Source of the DNA: Stappia sp. TSB10P1A
Lineage (GTDB): Bacteria > Pseudomonadota > Alphaproteobacteria > Rhizobiales > Stappiaceae
Length of the DNA stretch: 64,000 bases
Assembly (NCBI RefSeq): GCF_900185725.1
Contig: NZ_FYAU01000013.1
Span: forward strand, 124,001 to 188,000
Direction: 5' to 3'
A model generated the notes under the pieces. The model did no database searches. It saw only the letters and a list, made by a program, of their open reading frames with translations, and had not been told where the DNA came from. Shown piece by piece: positions 35,810 through 58,183 of the stretch. Numbering within the stretch: the stretch's first letter is position 1; each line of letters opens with the position of its first letter. The translations under genes were made by a program, and so were the position numbers.

Positions 35810-36328
35810 GTGGAAAGAGCGGAGAAGCGAGAGTTCGTCGCGTCGTTCAACGAGGTGTTGAAGAACACCGGCGTTGTCGTCGTTGCGCACTACGCCGGCC
35901 TTTCGGTTGCGGAAATGACGGCCTTCCGGTCGCAGGTCCGTGCCGCCGGAGGTTCGGTCAAGGTCGCCAAGAACCGTCTTGTGAAGCTTGCCCTTCAAGG
36001 CACCGAGCTCGAGCACATCTCCGGCCTGTTTGCCGGCCCGACCGTCATCGCCTATTCGGACGATCCGGTCGCCGCCGCCAAGGCCACGGTGGCTTTCGCC
36101 AAGACCTCGAACAACCTGGTTGTTCTGGGTGGCGCGCTCGGCACGACCAACCTGAATGCGGACGGGGTCAAGGCGCTTGCCGAGATGCCGTCGCTCGACG
36201 AGCTGCGCGCGAAGCTGGTGGGCATGATCCAGACCCCCGCTTCCCGTATCGCCCAGGTTGTCAACGCTCCGGCCGGGCAGCTCGCCCGCGTCTTCGGCGC
36301 GTATGCCAAGAAGGACGAAGCCGCATAA
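35810..36328 (+). CDS. rplJ: 50S ribosomal protein L10
   Basis: A 172-residue stalk base protein that binds rRNA with its N-terminal domain and L7/L12 dimers with its C-terminal helix. [17 protein letters not shown] and [21 protein letters not shown] are the family opening. Start is GTG 35810, chosen from GGAG at 35800; the frame is open further upstream to 35678, but that would put coding in the leader. rplL follows after 60 bases. Confidence 0.96.
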   Translation: MERAEKREFVASFNEVLKNTGVVVVAHYAGLSVAEMTAFRSQVRAAGGSVKVAKNRLVKLALQGTELEHISGLFAGPTVIAYSDDPVAAAKATVAFAKTSNNLVVLGGALGTTNLNADGVKALAEMPSLDELRAKLVGMIQTPASRIAQVVNAPAGQLARVFGAYAKKDEAA

Positions 36329-36388
36329 GGCGGACCACAATCACACTGTCGAAACCGATCACGGTTCGAACCATAGGGACTTACGAAA

Positions 36389-36766
36389 ATGGCTGATCTC
36401 GAGAAGATCGTTGAGGAACTGTCCGCGCTCACCGTCATGGAGGCCGCGGAGCTTTCGAAGATGCTTGAGGAGAAGTGGGGCGTGTCCGCCGCTGCTCCGG
36501 TCGCCGTCGCGGCTGTCGCCGGTGGCGCTGCTGCCGCTCCGGCCGAGGAAGAGAAGACGGAGTTCGACGTTGTCCTGGCCGACGCCGGCGACAAGAAGAT
36601 CAACGTCATCAAGGAAGTGCGCGCGATCACCGGTCTCGGCCTGAAGGAGGCCAAGGACCTGGTCGAGGGCGCTCCGAAGACCGTCAAGGAGGCCGTCTCC
36701 AAGGCCGAGGCCGAAGAGCTGAAGAAGAAGCTCGAAGAGGCTGGCGCCAAGGTCGAGCTGAAGTAA
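36389..36766 (+). CDS. rplL: 50S ribosomal protein L7/L12
   Basis: A 125-residue protein. N-terminal dimer helix ([21 protein letters not shown]), an Ala/Val-rich hinge at about 36-55 and the C-terminal factor-binding domain [20 protein letters not shown] and [20 protein letters not shown]. It recruits translation factors. Normal length for the group. A 203-base gap with a long hairpin separates it from rpoB. Confidence 0.98.
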   Translation: MADLEKIVEELSALTVMEAAELSKMLEEKWGVSAAAPVAVAAVAGGAAAAPAEEEKTEFDVVLADAGDKKINVIKEVRAITGLGLKEAKDLVEGAPKTVKEAVSKAEAEELKKKLEEAGAKVELK

Positions 36767-36782
36767 TCGGGCTTATGCCTGG

Positions 36783-36815
36783 ACACTCCCGGCGCGGTTC
36801 GCGCGCCGGGAGTGT
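36783..36815 (+). promoter_or_regulatory. Long hairpin in the rplL-rpoB gap
   Basis: A perfect 14-bp stem (36783-36796 with 36802-36815) with five-base loop GTTCG. No T run follows, so it is probably an attenuator or RNase III-type processing site rather than a complete terminator. Confidence 0.7.
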
Positions 36816-36969
36816 AAGTCTGTCGAACCCCGGCGGGACATCCTGACCGGGGTATCAGTCCCTAAAAAGGGGCGGCTGTCCGAAGGGCCGAAAGCGTGGC
36901 TGCCATGCTGACGGTTGAGCCGGAACCGGCTTTTCGGAGAGCCGTACCAGATCGAAACGAGGAGCGACA

Positions 36970-41112
<4,143 letters not shown>

Positions 41113-41216
41113 TCTCCCGCGTATGACGACCACCGCAGACACACGATGCCGCATTGCCGGAGCGGGGAGCAGGGCACAGGCCCTGCTTCCCTTCCGTGCA
41201 TTCGAGGAGAGAGCCC

Positions 41217-45416
<4,200 letters not shown>

Positions 45417-45444
45417 GCTCCCTCCTCAGGGATCGACTGAAGGG

Positions 45445-45470
45445 AAGGGCCGCCATCGTGCGGCCCTTTT
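45445..45470 (+). terminator. Rho-independent terminator after rpoC
   Basis: 9-bp perfect stem AAGGGCCGC at 45445-45453 with 45460-45468, loop CATCGT, then TTTTCCTTT. Confidence 0.85.
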
Positions 45471-45535
45471 CCTTTGGCGATTGACAGAGACACGTGCCGG
45501 CAACAGGCCTGCGGACAGGTTCAAGGAGAGGCGAG

Positions 45536-45835
45536 ATGGCGCCACACTATCGCGATCAGGCGGATGCCCCGGCCGTCTACATCATCCTCGGGCATGCGCG
45601 GGCGGCCGACATGGGCACGCCGGAAGCGGCAGTTCCCGTCAACATCCTATTGCGGGCGGCGGACGAGGACAGCGCCGTGCGCATCGCCCTGGAGGCGCTG
45701 AAGGGGGAGGGGTTCGTGGAGGCCACCCTCGACCAGATCGGCGTCATCCTTGATGAGCCGGATGACCCGACCTTCGAGCAGGCCTATGAGGATGCGCTCG
45801 CGGGCGAGGTTGCCGTCATCGCCTATCGAGGTTGA
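45536..45835 (+). CDS. Hypothetical protein
   Basis: A 99-residue soluble protein of unknown function, MAPHYRDQADAPAVYIILGH at the start, then an alpha-beta region ending FEQAYEDALAGEVAVIAYRG. I did not recognise a family. ATG 45536 is behind a strong AAGGAG. It stands after the rpoC terminator and 741 bases before rpsG. The acidic, cysteine-free composition and lack of signal peptide suggest a cytosolic protein. Confidence 0.65.
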   Translation: MAPHYRDQADAPAVYIILGHARAADMGTPEAAVPVNILLRAADEDSAVRIALEALKGEGFVEATLDQIGVILDEPDDPTFEQAYEDALAGEVAVIAYRG

Positions 45836-46154
45836 GGTCCGCCGGCGGCGCGGGAGAATCGCCACGGCTCCGCTGTCTCGCCCCCCGGTTCCGGGCGCGA
45901 ATCCGAACCCTTGGCGACCTGGAGGGTTGAAAAAGGGTAAAGACAGGGTCGCCATGGCGGCGTCGGTCTGCCAGCGGACCTGTCGCTCGCCCGACCCTGG
46001 ACCGCTGTGCATGAGCCCGGGGCGGCGTTTCGGTCATTTTATTTCGCTACGCGGCGAAATCGGTTTCTTATATGTCTCGATCTTGGGTGTTGGAGACAGG
46101 AAATGCGCGGCTGGCCGGGATTGTCCGGGCCTGGCAAATTCTTCCTCAGCGGAC

Positions 46155-46183
46155 TTGACGCAGGGCGGGCCTGACTGTAGGTT
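46155..46183 (+). promoter_or_regulatory. Candidate promoter for the rpsG-fusA-tuf transcript
   Basis: TTGACG at 46155-46160, a 17-base spacer, and TAGGTT at 46178-46183. A start near 46190 would give a 5' leader of about 390 bases before rpsG. Confidence 0.45.
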
Positions 46184-46327
46184 CCGCGCATCCCGAAAGC
46201 AGGCGGTAAGCGGCTTTTCGTTCGATGCGACACGCGTTGGACACAGGCCGGCTTAAACGCTGCTGGGATTACGAGGCGAAAAAATATCGTAAGCATGACC
46301 GCCTGCGGGTGGTCCTCTCGATTGGCG

Positions 46328-46360
46328 GCGCCTTTCCCGTTCTGCAACGGGAACAGGCGC
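46328..46360 (+). promoter_or_regulatory. Strong leader hairpin upstream of rpsG
   Basis: GCGCCT and TTCCCGTT at 46328-46341 pair with AACGGGAA at 46346-46353 and AGGCGC at 46355-46360, with a single bulged C and CTGC loop: 14 pairs in total. No T run follows. A second, shorter hairpin CCAGCCC/GGGCTGG lies at 46531-46545, just before rpsG. Confidence 0.6.
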
Positions 46361-46567
46361 GATTCCGTATGTGCTACGGGATCTTCGAACGGTTGGACCC
46401 TCGGGGCCGGCCGGAGCGGTCGCCCCGCCTTTCCGTTCGCTCAGGCGGACGGGTGAGAAATTCGCGTTGCGCCGAAGGCGGAACGTAACGGAGTTGGGGC
46501 CGGAAACGGTTCCCGTAAGCGCAAGAAAGGCCAGCCCCGGGCTGGTTCTTTGAAAGTCAAGGTCTGA

Positions 46568-47047
<480 letters not shown>

Positions 47048-47070
47048 TCCGGACCGGAGAGGCTGACATC

Positions 47071-49146
<2,076 letters not shown>

Positions 49147-49192
49147 TTGCCGTCACCGCCACATCAACTGAATAAACAAGGTACGGAGAAAT

Positions 49193-50400
<1,208 letters not shown>

Positions 50401-50424
50401 GCCGTCCCGCTCGGGGATTGAGAG

Positions 50425-50733
50425 ATGAACGGTCAGAACATTCGGATCCGTCTCAAGGCGTTCGACCATCGAGTTCTCGATGCGTCGACCCGCGAGATCG
50501 TCAACACGGCGAAGCGGACCGGTGCACAAGTTCGCGGCCCGGTGCCGCTGCCCACGCGGATCGAGAAGTACACCGTGCTTCGTGGTCCGCATATCGACAA
50601 GAAAAGCCGTGATCAGTTCGAGATGCGCACTCACAAGCGCCTCCTCGACATCGTTGATCCGACGCCGCAGACCGTGGACGCGCTGATGAAGCTCGACCTC
50701 GCGGCCGGTGTCGACGTCGAGATCAAGCTGTAA
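50425..50733 (+). CDS. rpsJ: 30S ribosomal protein S10
   Basis: A 102-residue protein. [20 protein letters not shown] and [20 protein letters not shown] are the family blocks, with [16 protein letters not shown]. In E. coli S10 (NusE) also joins the antitermination complex. First gene of the S10 group; the tuf stop is only 53 bases upstream, so there is no room for an E. coli-type L4-regulated leader. ATG 50425 follows TTGAGAG. Confidence 0.98.
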   Translation: MNGQNIRIRLKAFDHRVLDASTREIVNTAKRTGAQVRGPVPLPTRIEKYTVLRGPHIDKKSRDQFEMRTHKRLLDIVDPTPQTVDALMKLDLAAGVDVEIKL

Positions 50734-50756
50734 GGCGCTCACAAGGGGACACGCCG

Positions 50757-51470
50757 ATGCGTTCTGGAGTGATCGCACAGAAGGTGGGTATGACGCGCAT
50801 CTATAACGATGCGGGTGAGCATGTGCCGGTGACGGTGCTGAAGCTCGAAAACTGTCAGGTCGTTGCCCACCGGACGGAAGAGAAGAATGGCTATGTCGCG
50901 CTGCAGGTCGGCGCCGGTCTGGCCAAGGTGAAGAATACGTCGAAGGCCATGCGCGGTCATTTCGCCGTTGCCAGCGTCGAGCCGAAGCGCAAGCTCGCCG
51001 AGTTCCGCGTCTCCCAGGAGAACGTGATCGAGGTGGGTGCGGAGATCACGGCCGACCATTTCGTCGAGGGCCAGTTCGTGGACGTCACGGGCACCTCGAT
51101 CGGCAAGGGCTTCGCCGGTGCCATGAAGCGTCACAACTTCGGTGGTCTGCGCGCCTCGCACGGCGTGTCGATCTCGCACCGTTCGCATGGTTCCGTCGGC
51201 CAGTGCCAGGACCCGGGCAAGATCTTCAAGGGTAAGAAGATGGCCGGTCACATGGGCGCCGAGCAGGTGACGACGCAGAACCTGAAGATCGTCCGCACCG
51301 ATCCGGAGCGCGGCCTGATCATGATCCAGGGCGCGGTCCCGGGTTCGAAGGGCGGCTGGATCGTCGTTCGCGACGCCGTCAAGAAGGCCCTGCCGGATGG
51401 CGTGCCGACGCCGGGCGCGTTCCGTGCGTCCGCCGCTGCCGCTGCTGCGGTCGAGAAGGAGAGCGAGTGA
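50757..51470 (+). CDS. rplC: 50S ribosomal protein L3
   Basis: A 237-residue protein, longer at the C-terminus than E. coli L3, as in other Alphaproteobacteria. [20 protein letters not shown] at the N-terminus, and [20 protein letters not shown] with the glutamine that PrmB methylates in other bacteria. The stop codon overlaps the start of rplD by one base (TGATG). Confidence 0.97.
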   Translation: MRSGVIAQKVGMTRIYNDAGEHVPVTVLKLENCQVVAHRTEEKNGYVALQVGAGLAKVKNTSKAMRGHFAVASVEPKRKLAEFRVSQENVIEVGAEITADHFVEGQFVDVTGTSIGKGFAGAMKRHNFGGLRASHGVSISHRSHGSVGQCQDPGKIFKGKKMAGHMGAEQVTTQNLKIVRTDPERGLIMIQGAVPGSKGGWIVVRDAVKKALPDGVPTPGAFRASAAAAAAVEKESE

Positions 51471-52090
51471 TGGAACTTGAGGTGAAGACCCTCGACGGGG
51501 CCGCCGCCGGTTCGATCACGGTGTCGGACGAGATCTTCGGTCTCGACCCGCGCACCGACCTGATCCACCGCGTCGTGCGCTGGCAGCTTGCCAAGCGCCA
51601 GGCCGGTACCCACAAGGCGAAGCAGCGCTCGGAAGTCACTGGCTCGACGAAGAAGTTCGTCCGCCAGAAGGGCTCCGGCGGCGCCCGCCACGGCAACAAG
51701 AAGGCTCCGCAGTTCCGCGGTGGCGGCAAGGCGCACGGCCCGGTCGTGCGCAGCCACGCCCACGATCTGCCGAAGAAGATCCGCGCGCTCGGCCTGCGCC
51801 ATGCCCTGTCCGCGAAGGTGAAGGCCGAAGGCCTGATCATCGTGGAGGCGGCGGCGATCGACGAGGCGAAGACGAAGGCGCTTGTCGCTCGCTTCGCCAA
51901 GCTGGGCCTGACCAACGCGCTGTTCATCGACGGCAGCGAGCTGGATCGGAATTTCGGCCTGGCGTCGCGCAACATTCCCGCGATCGACGTGCTGCCGGTC
52001 GAGGGCATCAATGTCTACGACATCCTGCGTCGTGAGACGCTGGTGCTGACCAAGTCGGCGGTGACGGCTCTCGAGGAGCGGTTCAAATGA
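51470..52090 (+). CDS. rplD: 50S ribosomal protein L4
   Basis: A 206-residue protein, [20 protein letters not shown] opening and [20 protein letters not shown] in the long loop that lines the exit tunnel, RAPQF-type [15 protein letters not shown] following. ATG 51470 is used, sharing its A with the rplC stop; a GTG three bases earlier is in frame. It overlaps rplW by four bases. Confidence 0.97.
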   Translation: MELEVKTLDGAAAGSITVSDEIFGLDPRTDLIHRVVRWQLAKRQAGTHKAKQRSEVTGSTKKFVRQKGSGGARHGNKKAPQFRGGGKAHGPVVRSHAHDLPKKIRALGLRHALSAKVKAEGLIIVEAAAIDEAKTKALVARFAKLGLTNALFIDGSELDRNFGLASRNIPAIDVLPVEGINVYDILRRETLVLTKSAVTALEERFK

Positions 52091-52380
52091 CCAACCTGAA
52101 GCACTATGACACGGTCGTTTCCCCGGTGATCACCGAGAAGGCGACCTTCGCTTCGGAGCAGAACAAGGTCGTGTTCAACGTCTCTTCGACGGCGACCAAG
52201 CCCGAGATCAAGGCAGCCGTCGAGGCGCTGTTCGGCGTCAAGGTCACGGCAGTGAACACCCTCGTCCGCAAGGGCAAGGTGAAGCGCTTCCGCGGTCGTA
52301 TCGGCCAGCAGTCCGACGTCAAGAAGGCGGTCGTGACGCTTGCCGATGGCCAGTCCATCGACGTCACCACCGGACTCTGA
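52087..52380 (+). CDS. rplW: 50S ribosomal protein L23
   Basis: A 97-residue protein at the tunnel exit where trigger factor and SRP dock. [20 protein letters not shown] is the signature start, followed by [21 protein letters not shown]. Starts within the rplD stop (ATGA). rplB begins 17 bases after its stop. Confidence 0.97.
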   Translation: MTNLKHYDTVVSPVITEKATFASEQNKVVFNVSSTATKPEIKAAVEALFGVKVTAVNTLVRKGKVKRFRGRIGQQSDVKKAVVTLADGQSIDVTTGL

Positions 52381-52396
52381 GGGCGGAGAAGGAAAG

Positions 52397-53230
52397 ATGG
52401 CACTCAAGACCTTTAATCCGACGTCGCCCGGCCGCCGCCAGTTGGTGATGGTCGACCGCTCGACCCTCTACAAGGGCAAGCCGGTCAAGACGCTCACGGA
52501 AGGCCTGTCGAAGACGGGCGGCCGCAACAACATGGGCCGCACGACCTCTCCGAACCGGGGTGGTGGACACAAGCGCCGCTACCGTCTGATCGACTTCAAG
52601 CGCACGAAGGCGGACATGTTCGCGACCGTCGAGCGCATCGAGTACGATCCGAACCGGACCGCGTTCATCGCCCTCATCAAGTATGAGGACGGCGAGCTGG
52701 CCTACATCCTGGCGCCGCAGCGCCTGGCCGTTGGCGACAAGGTCGTCTCGGGCAAGCTGGTCGACGTGAAGCCGGGCAACGCGATGCCGCTGGCGTCGAT
52801 CCCGGTCGGCACCATCGTGCACAATGTCGAGATGAAGCCGGGCAAGGGCGGTCAGATCGCCCGCTCCGCCGGCGCCTACGCTCAGATCGTCGGCCGCGAC
52901 CAAGGTTACACCACGGTCCGCCTGCAGTCGGGCGAGCAGCGCCGCATCCTCGGCACCTGCATGGCCTCGATCGGTGCCGTGTCCAACCCGGATCACGGCA
53001 ACATCAACCTCGGCAAGGCCGGTCGGTCGCGCTGGATGGGTCGTCGTCCGCATGTGCGCGGTGTCGCCATGAACCCGGTCGATCACCCGCATGGTGGTGG
53101 CGAGGGCCGCACCTCGGGTGGCCGTCATCCGGTCACCCCGTGGGGCAAGCCGACCAAGGGCAAGCGCACGCGTCGCAACAAGGCCACGGACAAGTTCATC
53201 GTCCGCAGCCGCCACGCGCGCAAGAAGTAA
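52397..53230 (+). CDS. rplB: 50S ribosomal protein L2
   Basis: A 277-residue primary 23S-binding protein near the peptidyl transferase centre. [44 protein letters not shown] and the conserved [13 protein letters not shown] with the histidine needed for activity are all visible. The C-terminal tail is Lys/Arg-rich. ATG 52397 follows AGAAGGAA. Confidence 0.98.
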   Translation: MALKTFNPTSPGRRQLVMVDRSTLYKGKPVKTLTEGLSKTGGRNNMGRTTSPNRGGGHKRRYRLIDFKRTKADMFATVERIEYDPNRTAFIALIKYEDGELAYILAPQRLAVGDKVVSGKLVDVKPGNAMPLASIPVGTIVHNVEMKPGKGGQIARSAGAYAQIVGRDQGYTTVRLQSGEQRRILGTCMASIGAVSNPDHGNINLGKAGRSRWMGRRPHVRGVAMNPVDHPHGGGEGRTSGGRHPVTPWGKPTKGKRTRRNKATDKFIVRSRHARKK

Positions 53231-53242
53231 GAGGGGCCTGGA

Positions 53243-53521
53243 ATGGCACGTTCTGTTTGGAAAGGCCCGTTCGTCGACGGCTTTCTGCTGAAGAAGGCAG
53301 AGAAGGTCCGCGCCTCGGGTCGCAACGAAGTCATCAAGATGTGGAGCCGGCGCTCGACCATCCTGCCGCAGTTCGTCGGTCTGACCTTCGGCGTCTACAA
53401 TGGTCAGAAGCACGTTCCGGTTCTGGTGTCCGAGGACATGATCGGTCACAAGTTCGGCGAGTTCTCGCCGACCCGGACCTATTACGGCCACGGCGCTGAC
53501 AAGAAGGCGAAGAGGAAGTAA
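53243..53521 (+). CDS. rpsS: 30S ribosomal protein S19
   Basis: A 92-residue protein, [20 protein letters not shown] at the start, [20 protein letters not shown] and [20 protein letters not shown] near the end. S19 contacts the A site finger region. The stop TAA is two bases before the rplV ATG, so the two are coupled. Confidence 0.98.
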   Translation: MARSVWKGPFVDGFLLKKAEKVRASGRNEVIKMWSRRSTILPQFVGLTFGVYNGQKHVPVLVSEDMIGHKFGEFSPTRTYYGHGADKKAKRK

Positions 53522-53523
53522 CG

Positions 53524-53904
53524 ATGGGCAAGCCGAAGGGCGGGCGCGCGCTCGCCGATAACGAGGCGAAGGCGGTCGCCCGGATGCTGCGGGTCTCGCC
53601 GCGCAAGCTCAACCTCGTCGCGGCCTCGATCCGCGGCAAGAAGGTTGAAAAGGCGCTCGCCGACCTCACCTTCTCCCGCAAGCGGATCTCCGACGACGTC
53701 AAGAAGACGCTGATGTCGGCGATCGCCAATGCCGAGAACAATCACGATCTCGACGTCGACAGCCTTGTCGTCGCCGAGGCCCATGTGGGCAAGGCTTTCG
53801 TGATCAAGCGGTTCCAGGCGCGTGCTCGCGGCCGCGTCGGTCGGATCGAGAAGCCGTTTTCGAACCTGACCATCGTCGTCCGCGAAATCGAGGAGACTGT
53901 CTGA
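53524..53904 (+). CDS. rplV: 50S ribosomal protein L22
   Basis: A 126-residue tunnel protein. [20 protein letters not shown] and [15 protein letters not shown] are the family blocks; the beta-hairpin that reaches into the exit tunnel is about residues 82-95. Overlaps rpsC by one base (TGATG). Confidence 0.98.
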   Translation: MGKPKGGRALADNEAKAVARMLRVSPRKLNLVAASIRGKKVEKALADLTFSRKRISDDVKKTLMSAIANAENNHDLDVDSLVVAEAHVGKAFVIKRFQARARGRVGRIEKPFSNLTIVVREIEETV

Positions 53905-54626
53905 TGGGACAGAAAGTTAATCCGATCGGCCTGCGGCTCGGCATCAACCGCACCTGGGATTCGCGCTGGTACGCGGACAAGGGCGAGTACGGCAAGCTGC
54001 TGCACGAGGATTTCCGCATTCGCGAGTATATCCTCAAGGCCCTGAAGCAGGCGGCGGTCTCCAAGGTCGTCGTCGAGCGCCCGCACCGCAAGTGCCGCGT
54101 CACGGTCCATTCGGGCCGCCCTGGCGTGATCATCGGCAAGAAGGGCGCCGACATCGAGAAGCTGCGCAAGGCGCTGTCCGAGATGACCTCGTCGGACGTG
54201 CACATCAACATCGTTGAGGTGCGCAAGCCCGAGATCGACGCCCAGTTGGTCGCCGACTCGATCTCGCAGCAGCTCGAGCGCCGCGTCGCGTTCCGCCGCG
54301 CCATGAAGCGCGCCGTTCAGTCGGCGATGCGCATGGGCGCCCAGGGCATCCGCATCAACTGCGGCGGCCGTCTGGGTGGCGCGGAGATCGCGCGGACCGA
54401 GTGGTATCGCGAGGGCCGGGTGCCGCTGCACACGCTGCGCGCGGACATCGACTATGGTGTTTCGACGGCGCATACGGCCTACGGCACCTGCGGCGTCAAG
54501 GTCTGGATCTTCAAGGGCGAGATCCTTGAGCACGATCCGATGGCCTCCGAGCGCCGCGCGGTCGAGGGCGACGGGACCAATCAGGGCGGCGGACGCCGCG
54601 AGCGCGAGCGCGGCCGCGCCGCCTAA
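53904..54626 (+). CDS. rpsC: 30S ribosomal protein S3
   Basis: A 240-residue protein at the mRNA entry. [20 protein letters not shown] start and KH-domain loop [17 protein letters not shown] are visible, [23 protein letters not shown] follows. The C-terminal ~25 residues are Arg/Gly-rich. rplP begins 45 bases later. Confidence 0.98.
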   Translation: MGQKVNPIGLRLGINRTWDSRWYADKGEYGKLLHEDFRIREYILKALKQAAVSKVVVERPHRKCRVTVHSGRPGVIIGKKGADIEKLRKALSEMTSSDVHINIVEVRKPEIDAQLVADSISQQLERRVAFRRAMKRAVQSAMRMGAQGIRINCGGRLGGAEIARTEWYREGRVPLHTLRADIDYGVSTAHTAYGTCGVKVWIFKGEILEHDPMASERRAVEGDGTNQGGGRRERERGRAA

Positions 54627-54671
54627 CGGCGCCGGTCGGGTCTTGGACAGAAGCAAAGAGCGAGAGAAGAG

Positions 54672-55085
54672 ATGCTGCAACCGAAGCGAACGAAGTTCCG
54701 CAAGCAGCACAAGGGCCGGATCCACGGCACCGCCAAGGGCGGTACGGATCTCAACTTCGGCGCCTTCGGCCTCAAGGCCGTCGAGCCGGAGCGGGTGACC
54801 GCGCGCCAGATCGAGGCGGCCCGTCGTGCCATGACCCGTCACATGAAGCGTGCGGGCCGTGTTTGGATCAGGATCTTCCCGGACGTGCCGGTTTCGTCGA
54901 AGCCGACCGAAGTCCGCATGGGTAAGGGTAAGGGTTCGCCGGACTATTGGGCCTGCAAGGTCAAGCCCGGTCGGATCATGTTCGAAATCGACGGCGTGCC
55001 GGAAGATACGGCGCGCGAGGCGATGCGCCTTGCGGCAGCGAAGCTGCCGATCAAGTGCCGCTTCGTCCAGCGTATCGCCGACTGA
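54672..55085 (+). CDS. rplP: 50S ribosomal protein L16
   Basis: A 137-residue protein, [19 protein letters not shown] start, [20 protein letters not shown] and [20 protein letters not shown] in the middle. It contacts A- and P-site tRNA elbows. Arg residues around 80 (RMGKGKG) are those hydroxylated in E. coli. Preceded by GAGAAGAG. Confidence 0.98.
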   Translation: MLQPKRTKFRKQHKGRIHGTAKGGTDLNFGAFGLKAVEPERVTARQIEAARRAMTRHMKRAGRVWIRIFPDVPVSSKPTEVRMGKGKGSPDYWACKVKPGRIMFEIDGVPEDTAREAMRLAAAKLPIKCRFVQRIAD

Positions 55086-55108
55086 GGCGCGACCAGGAGA
55101 CTAGTGCC

Positions 55109-55309
55109 ATGAAGGCGACAGACGTTCGGGCAAAGACCATGGACGAGCTGGGAACGGAGCTCGAGAGCCTGAAGAAGGAGCAGTTCAACCTGCGCTTTCA
55201 GCGGGCCACCGGCCAGCTTGAGAACACGGCGCGGGTTCGCCAGGTGCGCCGCGACATCGCCCGCATCCAGACTATCATGCGCGAGAAGCGCGTGGCGACA
55301 AGCGCGTAA
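55109..55309 (+). CDS. rpmC: 50S ribosomal protein L29
   Basis: A 66-residue alpha-helical protein, [20 protein letters not shown] and [23 protein letters not shown] 55109 follows CCAGGAGAC; the longer in-frame ORF upstream overlaps rplP and is not used. Docking site for trigger factor and SRP with L23 near the tunnel exit. Confidence 0.96.
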   Translation: MKATDVRAKTMDELGTELESLKKEQFNLRFQRATGQLENTARVRQVRRDIARIQTIMREKRVATSA

Positions 55310-55319
55310 GGAGATCGAA

Positions 55320-55562
55320 ATGCCGAAACGCGTTCTGCAGGGCGTCGTGGTCAGCGACGCCAACGAAAAGACGGTGACGGTTCGTGTGGAGCGCCGCTTC
55401 ACGCATCCGCTCTACAAGAAGACCGTTCGTCGCTCGAAGAAGTATCGGGCGCATGACGAGACCAACGCGCACAAGGTCGGGGACACCGTCCTCATCCAGG
55501 AATGCGCGCCGATCTCGAAGACCAAAACCTGGACCGTTGTCGAAGGGTCGACCGCGGACTGA
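55320..55562 (+). CDS. rpsQ: 30S ribosomal protein S17
   Basis: An 80-residue OB-fold protein that binds 16S rRNA early. [20 protein letters not shown] and [20 protein letters not shown] are family blocks; [20 protein letters not shown] follows. Gap of 10 bases from rpmC; AAGGAGATC before the start. Confidence 0.97.
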   Translation: MPKRVLQGVVVSDANEKTVTVRVERRFTHPLYKKTVRRSKKYRAHDETNAHKVGDTVLIQECAPISKTKTWTVVEGSTAD

Positions 55563-55618
55563 CGTGACTTCCGGCGTCCGGTGTCGGGCGCGGTGAAAGA
55601 AGAATAAGGCGGCCAGTC

Positions 55619-55987
55619 ATGATTCAGATGCAAACAAACCTCGACGTGGCGGACAATTCCGGCGCCCGTCGTGTCATGTGCATCAAGGTGCTCGGCGGCT
55701 CGAAGCGGAAATATGCCAGCGTCGGCGACATCATCGTCGTCAGCGTCAAGGAGGCCAATCCGCGCGGCCGCGTCAAGAAGGGCGACGTGATGAAAGCGGT
55801 CGTTGTGCGCACGGCGAAGGATATCCGCCGGCCCGACGGCTCCGTGATCCGGTTCGACCGCAATGCGGCCGTGCTGGTCAACAACAACAAGGAACCGATC
55901 GGGACCCGTATCTTCGGCCCGGTTCCGCGTGAACTGCGTGCGAAGAACCACATGAAGGTGATCTCGCTCGCGCCGGAGGTTTTGTAA
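55619..55987 (+). CDS. rplN: 50S ribosomal protein L14
   Basis: A 122-residue protein, [20 protein letters not shown] and [20 protein letters not shown] signatures. L14 contacts the small subunit and translation GTPases. Start after AATAAGGCGG. The stop overlaps rplX by one base (TAATG). Confidence 0.98.
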   Translation: MIQMQTNLDVADNSGARRVMCIKVLGGSKRKYASVGDIIVVSVKEANPRGRVKKGDVMKAVVVRTAKDIRRPDGSVIRFDRNAAVLVNNNKEPIGTRIFGPVPRELRAKNHMKVISLAPEVL

Positions 55988-56304
55988 TGGCCGCCAAGAT
56001 CAAGAAGGGCGACACTGTCGTCGTGCTCACCGGCCGTGACAAGGGCAAGACCGGTGAAATTGTCCGCATGCTGCCGGATGAGAACAAGGCTGTGGTGCGT
56101 GGCGTGAATGTGGTTCGTCGCCACCAGCGCCAGACCGCCCAGTCGGAAGGTGGCATCGTTTCGAAGGAGCTGCCGGTTCACGTGTCGAACCTGGCGCTTG
56201 CCGACCCCAAGGATGGCAAGCCGACGCGCGTCGGGTTCCAGATCAAGGAAGACGGCACCAAGGTGCGCGTGGCCAAGCGTTCGGGGGATCTGATCGATGG
56301 CTGA
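55987..56304 (+). CDS. rplX: 50S ribosomal protein L24
   Basis: A 105-residue protein with KOW motif [20 protein letters not shown] at the N-terminus. Binds 23S early in assembly. The last codons overlap rplE by eight bases, the largest overlap in the cluster. Confidence 0.98.
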   Translation: MAAKIKKGDTVVVLTGRDKGKTGEIVRMLPDENKAVVRGVNVVRRHQRQTAQSEGGIVSKELPVHVSNLALADPKDGKPTRVGFQIKEDGTKVRVAKRSGDLIDG

Positions 56305-56854
56305 GACCAAGACCGCTCCGCGGCTGAAGACGGAATATCTGGAAAAGATCCGTCCGGCCCTGCAGGAGAAGTTCAACTACAAGAACCCGATGCAGATCCC
56401 GACGCTTGAGAAGATCGTTCTCAACATGGGCGTGGGCGAAGCCGTCGCGGACAGCAAGAAGGCGAAGATCGCCGCCGAGGACCTGGCGATGATCGCCGGT
56501 CAGAAGCCGGTGATCACCCGCGCTCGCAAGTCCATCGCCACCTTCAAGGTGCGCGAGGGCATGCCGCTCGGCGCCAAGGTCACGCTGCGCGGCGAGCGCA
56601 TGTACGAGTTCCTGGACCGCCTGATCACCATCGCGCTGCCGCGCGTTCGTGACTTCCGCGGCCTGAACGCGAAGAGCTTCGACGGGCGTGGCAACTATGC
56701 CATGGGCATCAAGGAGCACATCGTGTTCCCGGAGATCAATTACGACAAGGTTGACCAGATCTGGGGCCTTGACGTGATCGTGTGCACGTCTGCGGACAAT
56801 GATGACGAGGCGCGCGAGCTTCTGCGCGCGTTCAACTTCCCGTTCCGTAAGTAA
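56297..56854 (+). CDS. rplE: 50S ribosomal protein L5
   Basis: A 185-residue 5S rRNA-binding protein. [39 protein letters not shown] and [20 protein letters not shown] are family blocks. Overlaps rplX by eight bases. rpsN begins 23 bases after its stop. Confidence 0.98.
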   Translation: MAETKTAPRLKTEYLEKIRPALQEKFNYKNPMQIPTLEKIVLNMGVGEAVADSKKAKIAAEDLAMIAGQKPVITRARKSIATFKVREGMPLGAKVTLRGERMYEFLDRLITIALPRVRDFRGLNAKSFDGRGNYAMGIKEHIVFPEINYDKVDQIWGLDVIVCTSADNDDEARELLRAFNFPFRK

Positions 56855-56877
56855 ACGGGAAAGAACGAGGACAGACG

Positions 56878-57183
56878 ATGGCGAAGAAGAGCGCGATCGA
56901 GAAGAACAAGCGGCGCGAGCGGCTCGTTAAAAAGTATGCCGAGAAGCGCGCGGCGCTGAAGGCTGTGGCGAAGGACGAGAGCCTGTCGCTTGAGGAGCGT
57001 TATACGGCGCGCCTCAAGCTGTCGAAGCTCCCGCGCAACTCCGCGGAAATCCGCCTGCGCAACCGGTGTGAAGTCACCGGCCGCCCGCGCGGCTATTACC
57101 GCAAGCTGAAGATGTCGCGCGTTGCGCTTCGCGAGCTGGGCTCCAAGGGTTTGGTCCCGGGCCTCGTGAAGTCGAGCTGGTAA
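56878..57183 (+). CDS. rpsN: 30S ribosomal protein S14 (zinc-free form)
   Basis: A 101-residue protein, the long form without CXXC zinc ligands; the single cysteine is in [20 protein letters not shown]. Helps assembly of the 30S head. Normal for this phylum. RBS GAGGACAG ahead of ATG 56878. Confidence 0.98.
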   Translation: MAKKSAIEKNKRRERLVKKYAEKRAALKAVAKDESLSLEERYTARLKLSKLPRNSAEIRLRNRCEVTGRPRGYYRKLKMSRVALRELGSKGLVPGLVKSSW

Positions 57184-57195
57184 GGAGACGGTCCG

Positions 57196-57594
57196 ATGGC
57201 GATTTCCGATCCCTTGGGCGATATGCTCACCCGGATCCGCAACGCTCAGATGCGGCGCAAGAGCAAGGTCTCGACGCCCGCTTCGAAGCTGCGCGAACAT
57301 GTGCTCGACGTTTTGGTCGCGGAAGGGTATATCCGCGGCTATTCGACGGTCGAGTTCGAGGGCGGCAAGTCCGAGCTCGAGATCGAGCTGAAGTATTTCG
57401 ACGGCGAGCCCGTGATCCGCTCCATCGAGCGTGTCTCCAAGCCGGGCCGGCGGGTGTATTCCTCGGTGAAGAATATCCCGCGCGTCGCGAACGGTCTGGG
57501 TGTTTCGATCCTCTCCACGCCGCGTGGCGTGATGGCGGATCACGATGCCCGTGAACAGAATGTGGGTGGCGAGGTTCTCTGCCGCATCTTCTGA
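57196..57594 (+). CDS. rpsH: 30S ribosomal protein S8
   Basis: A 132-residue protein, [20 protein letters not shown] start; [20 protein letters not shown] and [20 protein letters not shown] near the end. In E. coli S8 regulates the spc operon. AAGGAGACGG precedes ATG 57196. Confidence 0.98.
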   Translation: MAISDPLGDMLTRIRNAQMRRKSKVSTPASKLREHVLDVLVAEGYIRGYSTVEFEGGKSELEIELKYFDGEPVIRSIERVSKPGRRVYSSVKNIPRVANGLGVSILSTPRGVMADHDAREQNVGGEVLCRIF

Positions 57595-57638
57595 TGCGGC
57601 AGTCTCTGCCCGGCAAGTGAACTGGACAGGTTGGTCAT

Positions 57639-58172
57639 ATGTCTCGAATTGGCAAGAAGCCAGTCCCCGTGCCTAGCGGGGTAACGGCAACGATCAACGG
57701 TCAGACGGTTGAGGTCAAGGGCCCGAAGGGAGAGCTTTCCTTCGTGCTCAACAGCCTCGTTCTGGCCGAAATGAGTGACGACGGCATCTCGGTGAAGATG
57801 CGCGAGGACAGCAAGCCTGCGCGCGCCATGTGGGGCATGTCCCGCACGATGATCGAGAACCTGGTGACGGGCGTCAGCAAGGGGTTCGAGCGGAAGCTCG
57901 AGATCACCGGCGTCGGTTACCGTGCCCAGGTGCAGGGCAAGAACCTGCAGCTCGCGCTCGGGTTCTCCCATGACGTGGTCTACGCGATGCCCGAGGGCAT
58001 CGAGGCCGTTTGCCCGAAGCCGACGGAGATCGTCATCACAGGCATCGACAAGCAGCGCGTTGGCCAGGTTGCGGCGGAAATCCGCAAGTACAGGCCGCCG
58101 GAGCCCTACAAGGGCAAGGGCATTCGCTTTGCGGGCGAGTATATCGTCCGTAAGGAAGGCAAGAAGAAGTAA
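57639..58172 (+). CDS. rplF: 50S ribosomal protein L6
   Basis: A 177-residue two-domain protein, [20 protein letters not shown] start and [40 protein letters not shown] end. Close to the factor-binding centre. 44-base gap from rpsH. Start after GGTTGGTCAT, without a strong AGGAG. Confidence 0.98.
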   Translation: MSRIGKKPVPVPSGVTATINGQTVEVKGPKGELSFVLNSLVLAEMSDDGISVKMREDSKPARAMWGMSRTMIENLVTGVSKGFERKLEITGVGYRAQVQGKNLQLALGFSHDVVYAMPEGIEAVCPKPTEIVITGIDKQRVGQVAAEIRKYRPPEPYKGKGIRFAGEYIVRKEGKKK

Positions 58173-58183
58173 CGGACCGGATC

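Noticed and set aside
46225-46488. 87-codon plus-strand frame in the gap before rpsG as a possible new gene or S12 remnant
   Set aside because: No ribosome binding site, no resemblance to S12 or to any family, composition typical of chance frames.
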